Position numbers and translations under genes: made by a program. A stretch of DNA of 64,000 nucleotides, taken from Deroplatys truncata (Eukaryota > Arthropoda > Insecta > Mantodea > Mantidae). The notes beneath the pieces are model-generated. The model had not been told where the DNA came from. It worked only from the letters and a program-made list of their open reading frames with translations, and did no database searches. Shown in pieces: positions 1-11,029 of this stretch. The stretch spans positions 105,815,488 to 105,879,487 of the forward strand of contig CM060984.1 of NCBI GenBank assembly GCA_030765065.1, given 5' to 3'. The number at the start of each line of letters is the position of its first letter. Within the stretch, counting starts at the first letter, position 1.

Positions 1-294
1 TACAATACCTTGGGAGTGCTTTATTCACTTGCTACTATGATATACCGTTCATGGAATAATATACACACGGCCGAGCTCCCAAATAAGCTTGTAAACTTGT
101 TTTTCATGAAAAATTTTAGTTTTTTGAATAGAGTGTTTTACCCATTTTACACCATATATGTGTATGAACTATATTACATGCTCTAACTTTTGATATACAT
201 ATTATTGCAGTTCTGGAATACAATCATACTTGATATTTGAATTTTGCCATTTAAATCCTACTTGGAACTTTGCTTCCTTTTTATTTGTTAATAT
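1..294. other. AT-rich sequence, nothing recognised
   Basis: No repeat end, reading frame or RNA motif is recognisable here. It ends where a more GC-rich, promoter-like stretch begins. Confidence 0.5.
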
Positions 295-640
295 TGTGAC
301 CACGCGTGCAAAGCTACCTGCTTGCCGCCGGTAAGCGCATCCCGGCCTGGATCTGGGTGGGCCTATCAGAACAATAGCCGCGCTGCGAACCCATTATGTA
401 TCGCTTCCCTGTACTTTTACTGTTCGAGGAGTTTCCAATCGGCAGATTCTAGTAACTTCGCTTTTGAGAACATTCCGCCCTATATTCGGGGCCTATATAA
501 GAGGATGCTCTGCTCAATGAGGGTGCTCAGCTAGTCAATAAGCTAGAAGATGAAACTGGACAGTGCAATTCAGTTGTGAGTCGTGTCTCAGCAGTTCAGT
601 TTTGGTTCGATTCAACGGTTCAGTGTATTTATTGAGTATG
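295..640 (+). promoter_or_regulatory. Possible LTR/retroelement promoter region
   Basis: GC content rises sharply from a TGTGACCACG start. A TATA-like TATATAAGAGG lies near 493-503 and is followed by several TCAGT motifs, which resemble arthropod initiators. The Gag-like open region begins about 0.5 kb downstream. This layout suits the U3/R part of an LTR or another Pol II-driven retroelement leader. No second full copy is in the window, so the ends are unproved. A chance promoter-like stretch is the alternative. Confidence 0.3.
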
Positions 641-1016
641 CTCCATTACGCAACGTAATACTGTATACTATTTTTACATTATAATACTTGCATATTAACA
701 CTGCAGAATTTCCTTAAATAATATAGTCTTCCCTATACATGCAATGCTCCTATTTACATGTTTGCGTTGAGAGTTCATTTTAGCGCATTAAAGTCTATTG
801 TTTTAACAAATGTATTAAAATTTCTTAAACATTTGTTTATTAAAAGATCCTGTCACTGGACATTTGTTTTTATGGAGTTCTACAGCGGTATAGGTCAGCC
901 TTTGCTTTTGTAGTTTTGGACATCTGTAGAAGAGGTATTGTATCTTCTGTTCTTCTAGTAGTTATTCGTGTCTTGCACAGGTATTCCAGGTTTTTCCATG
1001 CCCGCTAGTGATTGAC

Positions 1017-1140
1017 TTTATTTTTGTGCATTTACTATTTCTAATATCCGCTATCATTGAAAGATAATATGCAATAAACATGCATTAAGTGCAAGGAACC
1101 TTGTCTCGAATTTTCGAACTTTTTCTCGTTCAAAATAACT
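1017..1140 (+). repeat. Direct repeat, copy A (partner 3977-4112)
   Basis: About 120 bp share strong similarity, in the same orientation, with 3977-4112. Both hold the blocks GAAAGATAATATGCAATAAA and TTTTTCTCGTTCAAAATAAC. Copy A ends 30 bp before the Gag-like start at 1171. The spacing is about 2.8 kb after allowing for the HN1 insertion between them. The pair could be remnants of the two ends of one LTR-type element or two copies of a small dispersed repeat; sequence upstream of each copy does not clearly match. Confidence 0.55.
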
Positions 1141-1170
1141 AACTTCGCTTCGAGCTCTCATCGAATCAAG

Positions 1171-2390
1171 ATGGGTCGGAAGAAGACAGCCGCAGCCTCC
1201 AAGCTTCCTCCTCGTGAGGAAGCCACTACCTACGCCGCCGCCGACGAAGAACAGCTTCCAGCGTCTTCACCGCCGCCGCCAGCCGAAGCGCTCAGCGCCA
1301 TCTCTCCAGCAGCGCAGCCAGTCACACACCGTTGAACAGCGTGCCTGCACGCTACTCCGCTATTGTCCAGGGAATGCACCGTCAGCTCCCTGACACGCTC
1401 TTGCTCACCGCCGCACTTTTGTCCATCTGCGACCAAAATTCGCAACGACAGAGGTCCGACACTGCTGGTCTGACTCATCTTTATGGACGTGGAAGAACAC
1501 TCGGCGGTCCTGGGCGCGGGATTGCCCTTGTTAGCGCAAACCCTGTCGCTCGAGGCCAACCGCAGTATGTGACCAACTCCATGCCGCCGCTGGTGTCTTT
1601 ACAGGCATATGACGCCACTCCCCACTGCCACTACTGTGGTAATGGGACATTCACCGCAAACTGCAAGGCACACGACCTGTCATACCACCGCCGGTTCTGC
1701 GCCTCCTGTGGGGGCAAGGGGCACTTCACCGGCCAGGCCGTGTGCCCACTCTACCCACGTTGAGCAACGCCGGCCAATACCAACTTCAGGACATCGCAGG
1801 CAACATTCTACTACCGCAGACCATCAATCCACCAACGCAAATCGACACCTCTCAACTAGAGCACCAGTTGGCGAACACCAACGCGCTAGTTGAGCAGAGC
1901 ACGGCCAACAACAACAGCATTCTTGAAGCCATTCAAGATCTCCACGCCAAGTTGCTGAACATCTCCACACGTCTCACTGCACTAGAAGAGCAGTTCACAA
2001 AGAAACTCACCTCCATCACGAACAAAATCATTGCAAAGCACGAAAAGGACACCGATGAACTGGACACAACCATCAAACTCACTGTTCAACTTGAAAACCA
2101 GTGGATACACGAAAAGATGGAAGAACACGCCGACAGAGTGATTGAGATCCTTGGGACCTCAAGACATCCACTGCACTACCACACTCACACACCGAATGCC
2201 CGGAGGTAACAGGCCCGGGCTCGGAGCCTCAAGACACTGTTACATCATCATTGTCAATAGGTTCCTGTCTGGGCTTCGGCCATGGCAGTTACCTAATCAC
2301 CACAGCGGAATACCGCAACACATTATCATCACCCACGAGCCTCCGGAGCGCTTCGGCGTAACCGGTCACCAATTATGCCACAATAAATAG
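1171..2390 (+). mobile_element. Decayed Gag/ORF1-like retroelement fossil
   Basis: This is a GC-rich island with retroelement-like coding signals in several short frames, none intact. A Lys/Ala/Pro-rich start lies at 1171. Around 1625-1740 is a cysteine-histidine cluster that includes CASCGGKGHF followed by a further Cys, like a zinc knuckle. From about 1800 to 2160 a frame rich in Gln, Asn, Leu and Glu looks like a coiled coil. Zinc knuckles plus coiled coil suit a Gag protein or a LINE ORF1 protein. No protease, reverse transcriptase or integrase follows. It is an old broken fossil, and its family is unresolved. Confidence 0.4.
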
Positions 2391-2647
2391 TGACACGACA
2401 AAATTAGATCCTTTCTATCTGTCTTCCCTATTCCTTCCAAATACCCTTTATATCTTGTTTTTCCCTTATACCTTTATTCCTGTTTCCCCCCAAAAAGAAA
2501 CTGAATGACGAGTACTCGACGTGACGTGCAAGAGGAACAACGAAAAACAGCTCATTGCATAGAAGGAAGTGTACTTTGAACCAGCAAGCGCCCGAATGTG
2601 GCGAATTATTGTTACATTTGGAAACTTGGACATCGCGTACAAAAAAA
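2391..2647. other. Unassigned sequence before HN1 copy
   Basis: Moderately AT-rich tail of the fossil retroelement region. It runs into the A-tract used by the HN1 copy starting at 2648. Nothing else is recognised. Confidence 0.4.
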
Positions 2648-3332
2648 TCTGATGTGTTACACTCACATGACTTTCTATACTCTTGTACAAACTATTATTA
2701 CAAAAGCTTATTCACCATATGCTTCATGTTAATCGAGATATCGAGCTGTGAATCTTATTGTTAATTTTCTTGTAGATGCAAGGGCAATATGGTAGGTCTT
2801 AAGCGATAGTCAAACATTTAAGCGCTGGTTGCTATGTGGCGCATTCCATTCTCTTTGCAAGCCCAGGACATAAAAAAATGAGTAACGAATTTGAGAAAAA
2901 GTATAAAATTTAAGGGAATAACAAGCAATACCTCGAAAACGGTTCACTCAACAAAAAAATGTATATGACATAAATTGTGTATTTTAATGCGATCTACATT
3001 TTTTGTGCAGTAAAATTTTGTCTATCTCTTATGGTTTACCAGTTATGCAAAAGTCGTTCACAATGAACAACACTTTTGGAGACATTCCCAGAACATTCAA
3101 TATATACATTTCATTTGTCATGAAAATATCTTAAACATATGATATTTTAATCAAAATCGTTAGAGCCATTTTTGAGAAAATTAAACTTTTCGAAAAATCC
3201 TCCATGTAAAGGGTAGTCTGGGGTGGGGGGATTTTCTTGAAAACCTTCGTGTCGCATCTCTGGAAGATACTGAACCTAAATACCAAGTTTGGTGTTTATC
3301 CGACTGTTCGTTTCTGAGTTATGCTGTTCACA

Positions 3333-3367
<35 letters not shown>

Positions 3368-3525
3368 CACACACACAGACACACACACGGACATGTTTCT
3401 AAAAATGCTTTTGTTGGATTCAGGGATTCTCAAAACATGTATTTCCGGTGAAATCTCGGTATCGAATTTTTGGGTGGAATGCAATACTTCCCCTACTTAC
3501 TATACGTAGTAGAGAAAGTAAAAAA
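2648..3525 (+). mobile_element. HN1 copy, full length (Helentron-like, non-autonomous)
   Basis: The copy runs from TCTGATGTGTTACACTCACA to GTAGAGAAAGTAAAAA. It lies after a 7-A run and carries a long (CA)n core at about 3331-3388. All landmark blocks of the family are present in order (see the reference copy at 20709). Reading frames across it are chance, and the CA tract produces false His-Thr and Val-Cys peptides. Confidence 0.8.
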
Positions 3526-3976
3526 GGAAACATCACAACCAGAGTCACGATGTAGTATGCAACTGTTATATTATGTTTCGCCGGTGCACATATTCTAAAG
3601 TTAATTGCCACCAATAGTTTGGAGAAAACGGTATTTGTTCACGGGCAAATAAAGTAACGTGACTTTGAAGATATTATCTTTGAACCTAAGAACGTTATTT
3701 TATAGAAAAGGCAAGTTGGTTTAATGCTGTTAAATAATGCTTGTTTACAGAGCATAAGAAACAGTTGATCAAATTGGAAAGAAAATTTATTTAACTGAAT
3801 AATGTATTCAGTACATTGGGAAAATGTACTATTTAATGACTTTACATAATAATTATGCAAAACTTGGTCATAAATTTTACAAGAGTACTTTAATTTTAAT
3901 CGCCAGTTAGCCAACAGTGTTAATGTTGGTGACCTTGTTACTAGAACTACCATGCTCAACAGATGTTAGTCATTCA
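3526..3976. other. AT-rich sequence, nothing recognised
   Basis: The 106-residue minus-strand frame here has no recognisable motif or composition and I treat it as chance. No repeat ends were seen. Confidence 0.4.
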
Positions 3977-4112
3977 TTTTATTTTTCTGCATATACTATT
4001 TCTAATATCCACTATCATTGAAAGATAATATGCAATAAATATGCATTAAGTGCAATGAATTTGTGCAATGAATTGTCTCGAATATTTTAACTTTTTCTCG
4101 TTCAAAATAACT
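3977..4112 (+). repeat. Direct repeat, copy B (partner 1017-1140)
   Basis: Same blocks and orientation as copy A, with a short local duplication around GTGCAATGAAT. It ends at TTCAAAATAACT, the same point as copy A, so the right boundary is well defined. Confidence 0.55.
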
Positions 4113-4142
4113 TACCGTACCTGTATCGCAGTATTAAGTTAC

Positions 4143-4505
4143 TGGGTAGCAAGTGCCGTGATTTAAAACTACGTTTCATTTGTGATGCCACCAAAAATGT
4201 TTGTTACGTGAAAACCGTTTTGTTAAACTCCGTGGCAAATAAAGTGCTAGGAATCCTCATTGACCATCCAGTGATAACACTCAACAACCCCTATCCTAAA
4301 CCACGCAAACCTTTCTATCAAACCTTCAGATACTCTTTCTAACACCGGTTATAAATGGAAGTAATATTTGACGACGGGAAGTTGGTAGAGTGTCGACGGG
4401 GCAAACTCCACCTCGTGAGACTATTACCCATCATCACCCACATCAAGCAACGTGGAACTTTGCGCTCACCAGGCGTCATATTCCCCTACAATACTAATTA
4501 GACCA
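4143..4505 (+). pseudogene. Unidentified coding-like remnant
   Basis: Two stretches have protein-like composition. About 4143-4341 contains FICDATKNVCYVKT and LGILIDHPVITLNNPYPKP. About 4355-4505 contains IFDDGKLVECRRGKLHLV and ends at a stop near 4500. They are separated by in-frame stops. I do not recognise the protein. The CDA-T-x-Y pattern is faintly like a piggyBac-type transposase, but that is weak. It lies between the direct repeat and a TIR element. Confidence 0.25.
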
Positions 4506-4607
4506 CAACTTCCACAGAAAGCCAAGTTGTGTTTACAGCTAGATTTAATGTCTGTTTTAGGCACTTCATAGCCCTTATGTACAAACATTATTTACGAACG
4601 TTCTATA

Positions 4608-6143
4608 CGAGGGGTATTTTAAAAGTAAAGTCCGTTTTGCAATAAAGTAGGAACTACTAAATATTTTTCGATAGTTTATTACTTTCTCTACTACGTATAC
4701 TAAGTAGGGGAAGTATTGTATTCCACCCAAAAATTCGATACCGAGATTTCACCGGAAATACATGTTTTGAGACCTCCTGAATCCAAAAAAAACATTTTTG
4801 GAAACATGTCCGTATGTGTGTCTGTGTGTCTGTGAACAGCATAACTCAGAAACGAACAGTCGGATAAACACCAAACTTGGTATTTACGTTCAGTATCTTC
4901 CAGAGATGCGACAAGAAGGTTTTAAAGAAAATCCCCCCACCCCAGATTACCCTTTACATGGAACATTTTTCGAAAATTTTAATCTTCTCAAAAATGGCTC
5001 TAACGATTTTGAATAAAATATCATATATTTAAGATACCTTCGTGACAAATAAAATGTATATCTTGAATTTTCTGGGAATGTCTCCAGAATTATTCTTTAT
5101 TGTGAACGACTTTTGCATAACTGGTAAACCATAAGAGATAGACAAAGTTTTACCAATAAAAAATTTAGATCGCGTTTAAATACAAAATTTATGTCATATA
5201 CATTTTTTTTGAGTGAACCATTTTCGAAATATTGCTTGTTATTCCCTTAAATTTTCCAATACTTTTTCTCAAATGGGAATTCGTTATTCCTTTTTTTATG
5301 TCCTGGACATACAAAGAGAATGGAATGCGCCACATAGCAACCAGCTCTTAAAACATTTGACTATCGCTTAAAGTCTACTATATTCCCCTTGCACCTACAA
5401 GAAAATTTGCAATAAAATTAACATCTCCATATCTCAGTTATCATGAAGCATATGGCGAATAAGTGTTTGTAAAAGTAGTTTGTACAAGAGTAGAGAAAGT
5501 CATGTGAGTGTAACACATCAGATTTTTTTATACAAGTCTTCAAACCTTACACTACTTTTCTAATAGTTATTAATGTTTTTTGATCATTTGTTTTAACGTA
5601 CCATAAGTTTTTAGAACTCCATCACTCCGCCACCAGTACGTCTAGGAAACGTATAGCTGTTTCTGGAGTTAAATGTCTCTTATTGAAAGTGAGCTGTGAT
5701 AATTTCAGAGAGGACATATGCAGTACATGTGCGTAAGCGTCTTGAAAGATACAAATAATGAGTCTCTGTTTTGGTTAATATCACATTAACTTGCAGATTC
5801 ACAATTGCTTACTTTCTGTTACTCCGTGATAAAATTTTGACTTCCGTTTCACTAGTTTCAATTCCTCCCCTGAAACCAAAGATGCCATAACGCAATTTCT
5901 TCTATCATGGAATCTTAGACATAGAAGAAATGCAACTTAAAAATTCTATGGTTGTTTTATGGAAAGGACAAGCTTCTATTAGGCGGAGCCGCTAAAATGT
6001 GTTCTACACGAGAATGAGAATTTAATTGATTGTGAAAACTGTGTGGGAAGAAAGCGTAAGTTATATAGAATGGATTAAAAATTTAACCAAAATATTCAGT
6101 AGTTAATTTATTGCATAACGGACCCTACTTTAAAATATCCTTA
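4608..6143. mobile_element. Mariner-type TIR element split by HN1
   Basis: The left end near 4608 reads GGGTATTTTAAAAGTAAAGT, then CCGTTTTGCAATAAAG and GAACTACTAAATATTTT. The right end, read inverted from about 6143, gives GGATATTTTAAAGTAGGGTC, CCGTTATGCAATAAAT and AACTACTGAATATTTT. These imperfect inverted repeats of over 50 bp are flanked by TATA/TA. Subtracting the HN1 copy at 4679-5522 leaves about 0.69 kb, a non-autonomous length. No transposase remnant was recognised. Confidence 0.55.
4679..5522 (-). mobile_element. HN1 copy inside TIR element
   Basis: Full-length reverse-strand copy. The (CA)n core is short and appears as GTGTGTCTGTGTGTCTGTG near 4814-4834. It separates the left TIR (4608-4678) from the rest of the mariner-type element, so it is the younger insertion. 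Confidence 0.8.
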
Positions 6144-7528
6144 TATTTCTTCCTTATCATATACACTACTCACTGGTGTAATTATATGATTGTAAAATGA
6201 ACTCAATTATGATTAGTACGATTTTTACGAACTAAATTTTTCTTGAGCAACTAGAATTGTCTTACGCAAAATTTGTCGTAATACTATGGAAATAAATTAA
6301 CTTTTTGAACGGCAAATCTTTTAGAATTTTAGTCCTCTTGGCGGATAGGATTTTAGTTGTGAAGCAATTTCAAATCCTTAGCTTTTTATCGAAAAATCCT
6401 GTGCATTTACTTAGAATTATTTTAGAAAAACTTCAAATATTTCCTTGCAACTCTGCACTTTAATTTTCTCAAGTACCACAATCCTGAGAATTTATTGTCC
6501 CGAATACCTCTTTGGGCTGCGATCTTCAAACAAACTTAACAAACATAAGTTTTCCATCTTTCGAAAGATACCGCATTCTAAATTCTAAGCTGCTGTATTT
6601 TAACTTTCTCTACTAGTTCCCTACGAAAGGTAGGAAAAGTACTCCATTCCACCCAAAAATTTAATGTTGGGATTTCACCACATTTTGGGGCCCCTGAACA
6701 AGCAAACAAACAAACAAAAAAGCAGTTTTACTATTGATGGAACGATACCACTATTTCTGATACACGATACTCACTTTAAAAAACTGTAAGGGCTTGTTAA
6801 CTGAATGTCCTTATTAGAACTTTTCTGTATATAAATGCATGTAAGCAATTTTGTATTCTATGGTAATTCCGAAATTGTTCCTTCTCAATTTTCAGGATTA
6901 TTTTTATCTTGATAATTCCACAAGTTATATATCCCCTATTGTTGGTCAAGGATAATAATTTCTTTGCTTCCCTTTTTATGTAACTATATTTTGTACAGAA
7001 AGCTTTCTTAAGATTTTCATCCATAGAATAACAAATACTAGCAATTCTTTCTTCTATAATCTTGAGAGTATAAACTAATATACATTTTTCATGAAATTCA
7101 AACAATTAAACATAACAAATATTTACATGCGCTGTATTATTTCACGTCTTAAGATGTTTCTGCTAGATTAACAGATTTTGACCACTAGCTAAATCAACTT
7201 CATTCGCAACTCAGTTAACGCTACATATTACACCAGTACCTCCAAACCTTTCCCCATTTTTTTGCATGTTTTCAGTTATTCACCCTCAAGAAACACATGT
7301 CTATCAAGAATCCAGCAACTTTTTGTGAACACGTGCGAGGCAATAACGTGAAAATTTTCGACTCCTTTTATTCCCTATCCTGCATAAAGTTAAGCGTAAC
7401 AATTTTCAATAATGCAAAACAAACATTTAAGGTATCGAATGGTTATCTCAAAATATTAAATATACGTCATACGACCAACTATCGAGGTATTGAGGTATCA
7501 AAAATATCGAGCTCCCATTCCTAATCTT
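6144..7528. other. AT-rich stretch with one small HN1 fragment
   Basis: No gene is seen. At 6603-6700 lies a degenerate reverse-strand HN1 terminus: a CTTTCTCTACTAG start, a CATTCCACCCAAAAATT block, and TTTCACCACATTTTGGGGCC. A small (CAAA)n run at 6700-6718 ends it. The 102-residue frame at 6797-7105 has no recognisable motif. Confidence 0.45.
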
Positions 7529-8241
7529 TACTTTCTCTACCACGTACATAGTACATAGGAGATAGAAAGGTACGTATTGCACAAAAATTTGATTCTGAGG
7601 TTTCACCGGAAATACATGTTATGAGGTCCCCTGAATCCAAAATGGGCATTTTTAGAAAAATGTCCATGTGTGTGTGAATGAACAGCATAACTCAAAAACG
7701 AAAATTCGGATAAGTACCATACTTGGATTTAAGTTCAGTATATTCAAGAATGCAACACAAAGATTTTCAGGAAAATCCTCTACCCAACTACATGGAACAT
7801 TTTTCGAAAATATTGACTTTGTAAAAAATGGCTCTAGCGGTTTTGATTAAAGAAATATGCTATACATTAAAGATACTTGAATGACCAATAAAATGATATC
7901 TTGAACTTTCTGGAAATAGTCTTTGAAGTTCTCTTCATTCAAAAAGAATTTTATATAATCTTGTATAACTGGTAAATGTTACCGATATACAAAGTGACAA
8001 AAATGTAGATCTCTTTAAAACGCACAATTTATTTCGAATAAGTATTTTTGTATAATAAACCATTTCTGAAATATCCGTGATTAAAAGCTCAAATTCTTCA
8101 TTACTTGGCCATTCTCTTTAAGTCCTTTCAGCACTCAGTTGTTTCTCGCGATAGTATGGAAACAGTATAAAATTTTAAGCCAGCGTATAGCGTCCTCGCT
8201 GTTCTCATTGTATCTATATTGAAACATACAATGTAGCTATT

Positions 8242-9187
8242 ACGGCAATCCACAACGTGGTGAATGGGAAAGACTGGTAAAACCTCATAATAACAATATC
8301 TGGAATATCAGGAATACTGATGTTTCTAGAACAAAATCAGGATCGGGGGCTGGGCATTGCGGTAATGACACCAATATTTCTTGTAGTCTAGGTACCATAG
8401 CTACAGTTTACCAGGCTAAGGTTTATGCAATCCTAGCCAGTGTCATGGAAATCATTAAAAGGAGATATAAGAATAGAAGTGTTCTTATCCTCTCAGACAG
8501 TCAAGCTGCTCTTAAAGCACTTGAATCACCACCAATAAAATCAAAGTTCGTCTCAGAATGCCGGGAATCCTTAATGACACTGGCTGCACACAATAAGGTT
8601 CAACTTATGTGGGTACCAGGACACACAGGTATACCAGGCAATGAGAAAGCAGATGAAGCAGCAAAGATTGGCAGCGAAATCCCATTTTTGGGTCCAGAGC
8701 CTGAAAAAGGCTATTAAGAGCTGGCCTCAAGCAGAACATAAGAACTACTGGAAATCCATTGAGGGTTGTAGACATTCCAAGTTGTTTATTACAGACCTGG
8801 ATAATAGCCGGGCAAAGTACCTGCGCGTTCTTAGTAGAAGAAGCCTTACATGGGCAACAGAATTCATTACAGGACATTGTGCCCTAAAGTTTAATCTATG
8901 CAGAATGGGATTGTTTAACAACCCTATCTGTAGTAGATGCCTAGAAGGAGATGATGTTACTCGTTTGCTATGTGATTGCCCTGCTCTTGCGAATCAAAGA
9001 GCAAGTATTTTCGGCAATCACTTTCCAAAGATAGATGAACTATCGAAAACCTCAGTTAGCAGTCTGGTTAAGTTCATAACGAGCAACAGACTACTTAACT
9101 GATTAAAGGGGGGATGCGCAATAGATCTTTAAGCTCGCAGTGATTGGGCATAAAATCCACCTTTTTTCAAATTAGAAAACTAGAAAT
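8242..9187 (+). mobile_element. 5'-truncated RNase H-bearing LINE, copy A
   Basis: Flanked on both sides by the target duplication TAGCTATT (8234-8241 and 9188-9195). The 3' end carries an A-rich ATTAGAAAACTAGAAAT tail rather than a plain poly-A. The element starts within the pol reading frame, so only the RNase H and C-terminal region is kept. A sister copy lies inverted at 18214-19083 and shares the same 3' end. Confidence 0.85.
8332..9102 (+). pseudogene. LINE pol C-terminus: RNase H plus zinc-knuckle tail
   Basis: The frame shows TKSGSGAGH, YQAKVYAILASVME, VLILSDSQAALKALES and LMWVPGHTGIPGNEKADEAA: the four RNase H blocks of I/LOA/R1-type LINEs. The expected glutamate in the second block is lysine here (glutamate is kept in copy B), so the active site is damaged. 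After a small deletion with frame change near 8700, the frame continues through ITGHCALKFNLCRMGLF, ICSRCLEGDD and LLCDCPALANQR. This is the usual Cys-Cys-His-Cys-like C-terminal module, and it ends at a stop at 9100. The reverse transcriptase and endonuclease are absent because of 5' truncation. Confidence 0.8.
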
Positions 9188-9317
9188 TAGCTATTTAGGC
9201 AAAGGTTTATTTGGATTAAAATGTATATACAGAAATAAGCTTTAATAAGAATAGTTTGTATAGCCACTAACGAAGATAGAGGGTAGAAAAAGTGATATGA
9301 ATGTGTCACATCGGATT

Positions 9318-10066
9318 TTTAGAAAAAGCCTGTATGTGTAATTTTTATGTTCATGAAAAGTGTAATTAAAACACGATAGATCCCATAAACATAAAACTTG
9401 ATATTTAAATTCAGTACCTTCCAGAGATGTGATACGAAGGTTTTCAAGAAAACATCCTACCACAAACTACCCTTTACATGGAAATTTTGAAATCTTTTAT
9501 TTGCTAAAAAGAGGCTCTAACGATTTTGATTAAAATACCATGTATCACAGATATTTACACGAGAAATAAAATGTGTATCTTGCATTTTCTGGAAATAGCC
9601 TCTGAAGTCCACTTCATTCGGAAGAAATATTGTATAATCTTGTATACTGGTAAACATTAAGCGATAGACGTAAACATCCTACATAAAATTGCAGATCTCT
9701 TTAAAATATACAATTTATTTCAAATACTTTTTGTAACATCAGCCATTTCCGAGATATCCCTTATTAGGGATTCGAAATATTTCATCCTTTGGTGCTTTTG
9801 AAGTCTTTTCGATATTCAGTTGTTTCTCGCGATGGCAGGCAAAGAGCATGGAATTTTAAGGCCAGTATATAGCATTCAGTTCTTGAAAATTTGCCTATCT
9901 TATTCCCTTTATATATACTATAACCAAATGTGTAATGCAGCTATTTCCGGAGGTTTATCTCGATTAAAATGAAGAAGATAGGAAAATAAACTTTCGTAAG
10001 AATAATTTGTACACCCACTAATAAGCGCTAGAGGGTAGAGAAAGTCATGTTGGTGTAGCACATCAG
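9318..10066 (-). mobile_element. HN1 copy, truncated at one end
   Basis: It begins inside the family near the TTTTTAGAAAAAG block and runs to the TCTGATG terminus, seen inverted as TAGAGAAAGTCATGTTGGTG followed by GCACATCAG. The arm with the GTAGAGAAAGTAAAA terminus and the CA core is missing. It lies end to end with the preceding copy. Confidence 0.7.
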
Positions 10067-10888
10067 TCCTTTTTACGCATACATACTTGCTCACAAAGTA
10101 TAGCCGAAGTTTTTGTGTAATGCTGTTCGAGATAAAACCTTGTATTTCAGGATGTAGCTATATATTTTGCTCCGAGTTTTCTCGTAAAAAGAGCGAAGCG
10201 CTCTCGACCAGGATAAACCCTCCAAATCACCGACGACTTCTTTGCCTCCACTGCAAGAGGGAAGAAGCAAGGTTTTTAACGGAATAAGCCGACGTCTTCT
10301 ACCCAAGATATCTTAAGAGATAATGACGGTGTCTTGGCTTAAAACCAACTCCAGGCAAGACTCTGGCGCATGTTTTAACCTTTCTTTATTCCTGTTATCA
10401 AGGGAATGTCGGGTTCATTCTGCAGCGAGCCTCTTTTGCTCCAGAGACAACTCATTATCGCCGCCTTGAAATGGTTCCATTATGTCGCGGCCTGTTTTAT
10501 GTGTCGAGACAAAAACGGCGTAGCAATGAGATGGTGGGAGTTTTGAGTTTCAAACAAATGTGGTGTGTTGCATTCACATCTCTACTCAGTCCTCTACAAA
10601 CTATTCTTACTTATCAGGCATCGATTTTTAGGTATCTAATAAAACTCATAGTTTAATTAATTAGGCAAAATTTTGTTAAAATAGTAATTTTATGTACAAG
10701 ACAAAAAAATGAAAAGACATTCGAAGCGTATATGTGTCGAAGTCCAAATCATATCCACGGCCGGTTCACAATGGTGTATCGGGACGCGTGCCTTTAGCTT
10801 AATGCCGACAGCCAAGCGATTATAAGCAGGTGTGTATTAATGAGATTTACCGAGATTAGTATCCCGAGCATATTTTTTATTATTATTG

Positions 10889-10920
<32 letters not shown>

Positions 10921-11027
10921 CTTTATTCCTTTGTGCAAAGCATTGTGCAGCACAATGATTTTTACTTATGTTGTAATATAATTCCCAATTGCTGAAACTC
11001 TGATTTCAAGGAATTTATGCTCGCACA
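10067..11027. other. No gene; HN1 5' fragment and ATT microsatellite
   Basis: From 10556 to about 10690 an eroded HN1 start is visible: GTGGTGTGTTGCATTCACAT, CTCTACTCAG and CTACAAACTATTCTTA. A TTA/ATT trinucleotide run occupies about 10877-10922. The rest, including a GC-richer patch at 10180-10470, is not recognised. Confidence 0.4.
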
Positions 11028-11029
11028 TA

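Larger units (their letters stand above)
7529..9313 (-). mobile_element. Old HN1 copy split by a LINE
   Basis: The left part is 7529-8241 and the right part is 9188-9313. The 946 bp between them is a LINE insertion bounded by an 8-bp target duplication. This belongs to an older HN1 subfamily, shared with 13755-14571 and 51881-52559. It has GGTTTATTTGGATTAAAATG near its TCTGATG end and almost no CA core. Confidence 0.75.

Noticed and set aside
3296-3509. Short frames with long His-Thr or Val-Cys runs on both strands, repeated at 21.4, 22.4, 35.8 and 39.6 kb
   Set aside because: They are translations of the (CA)n core of HN1 and have no coding support.
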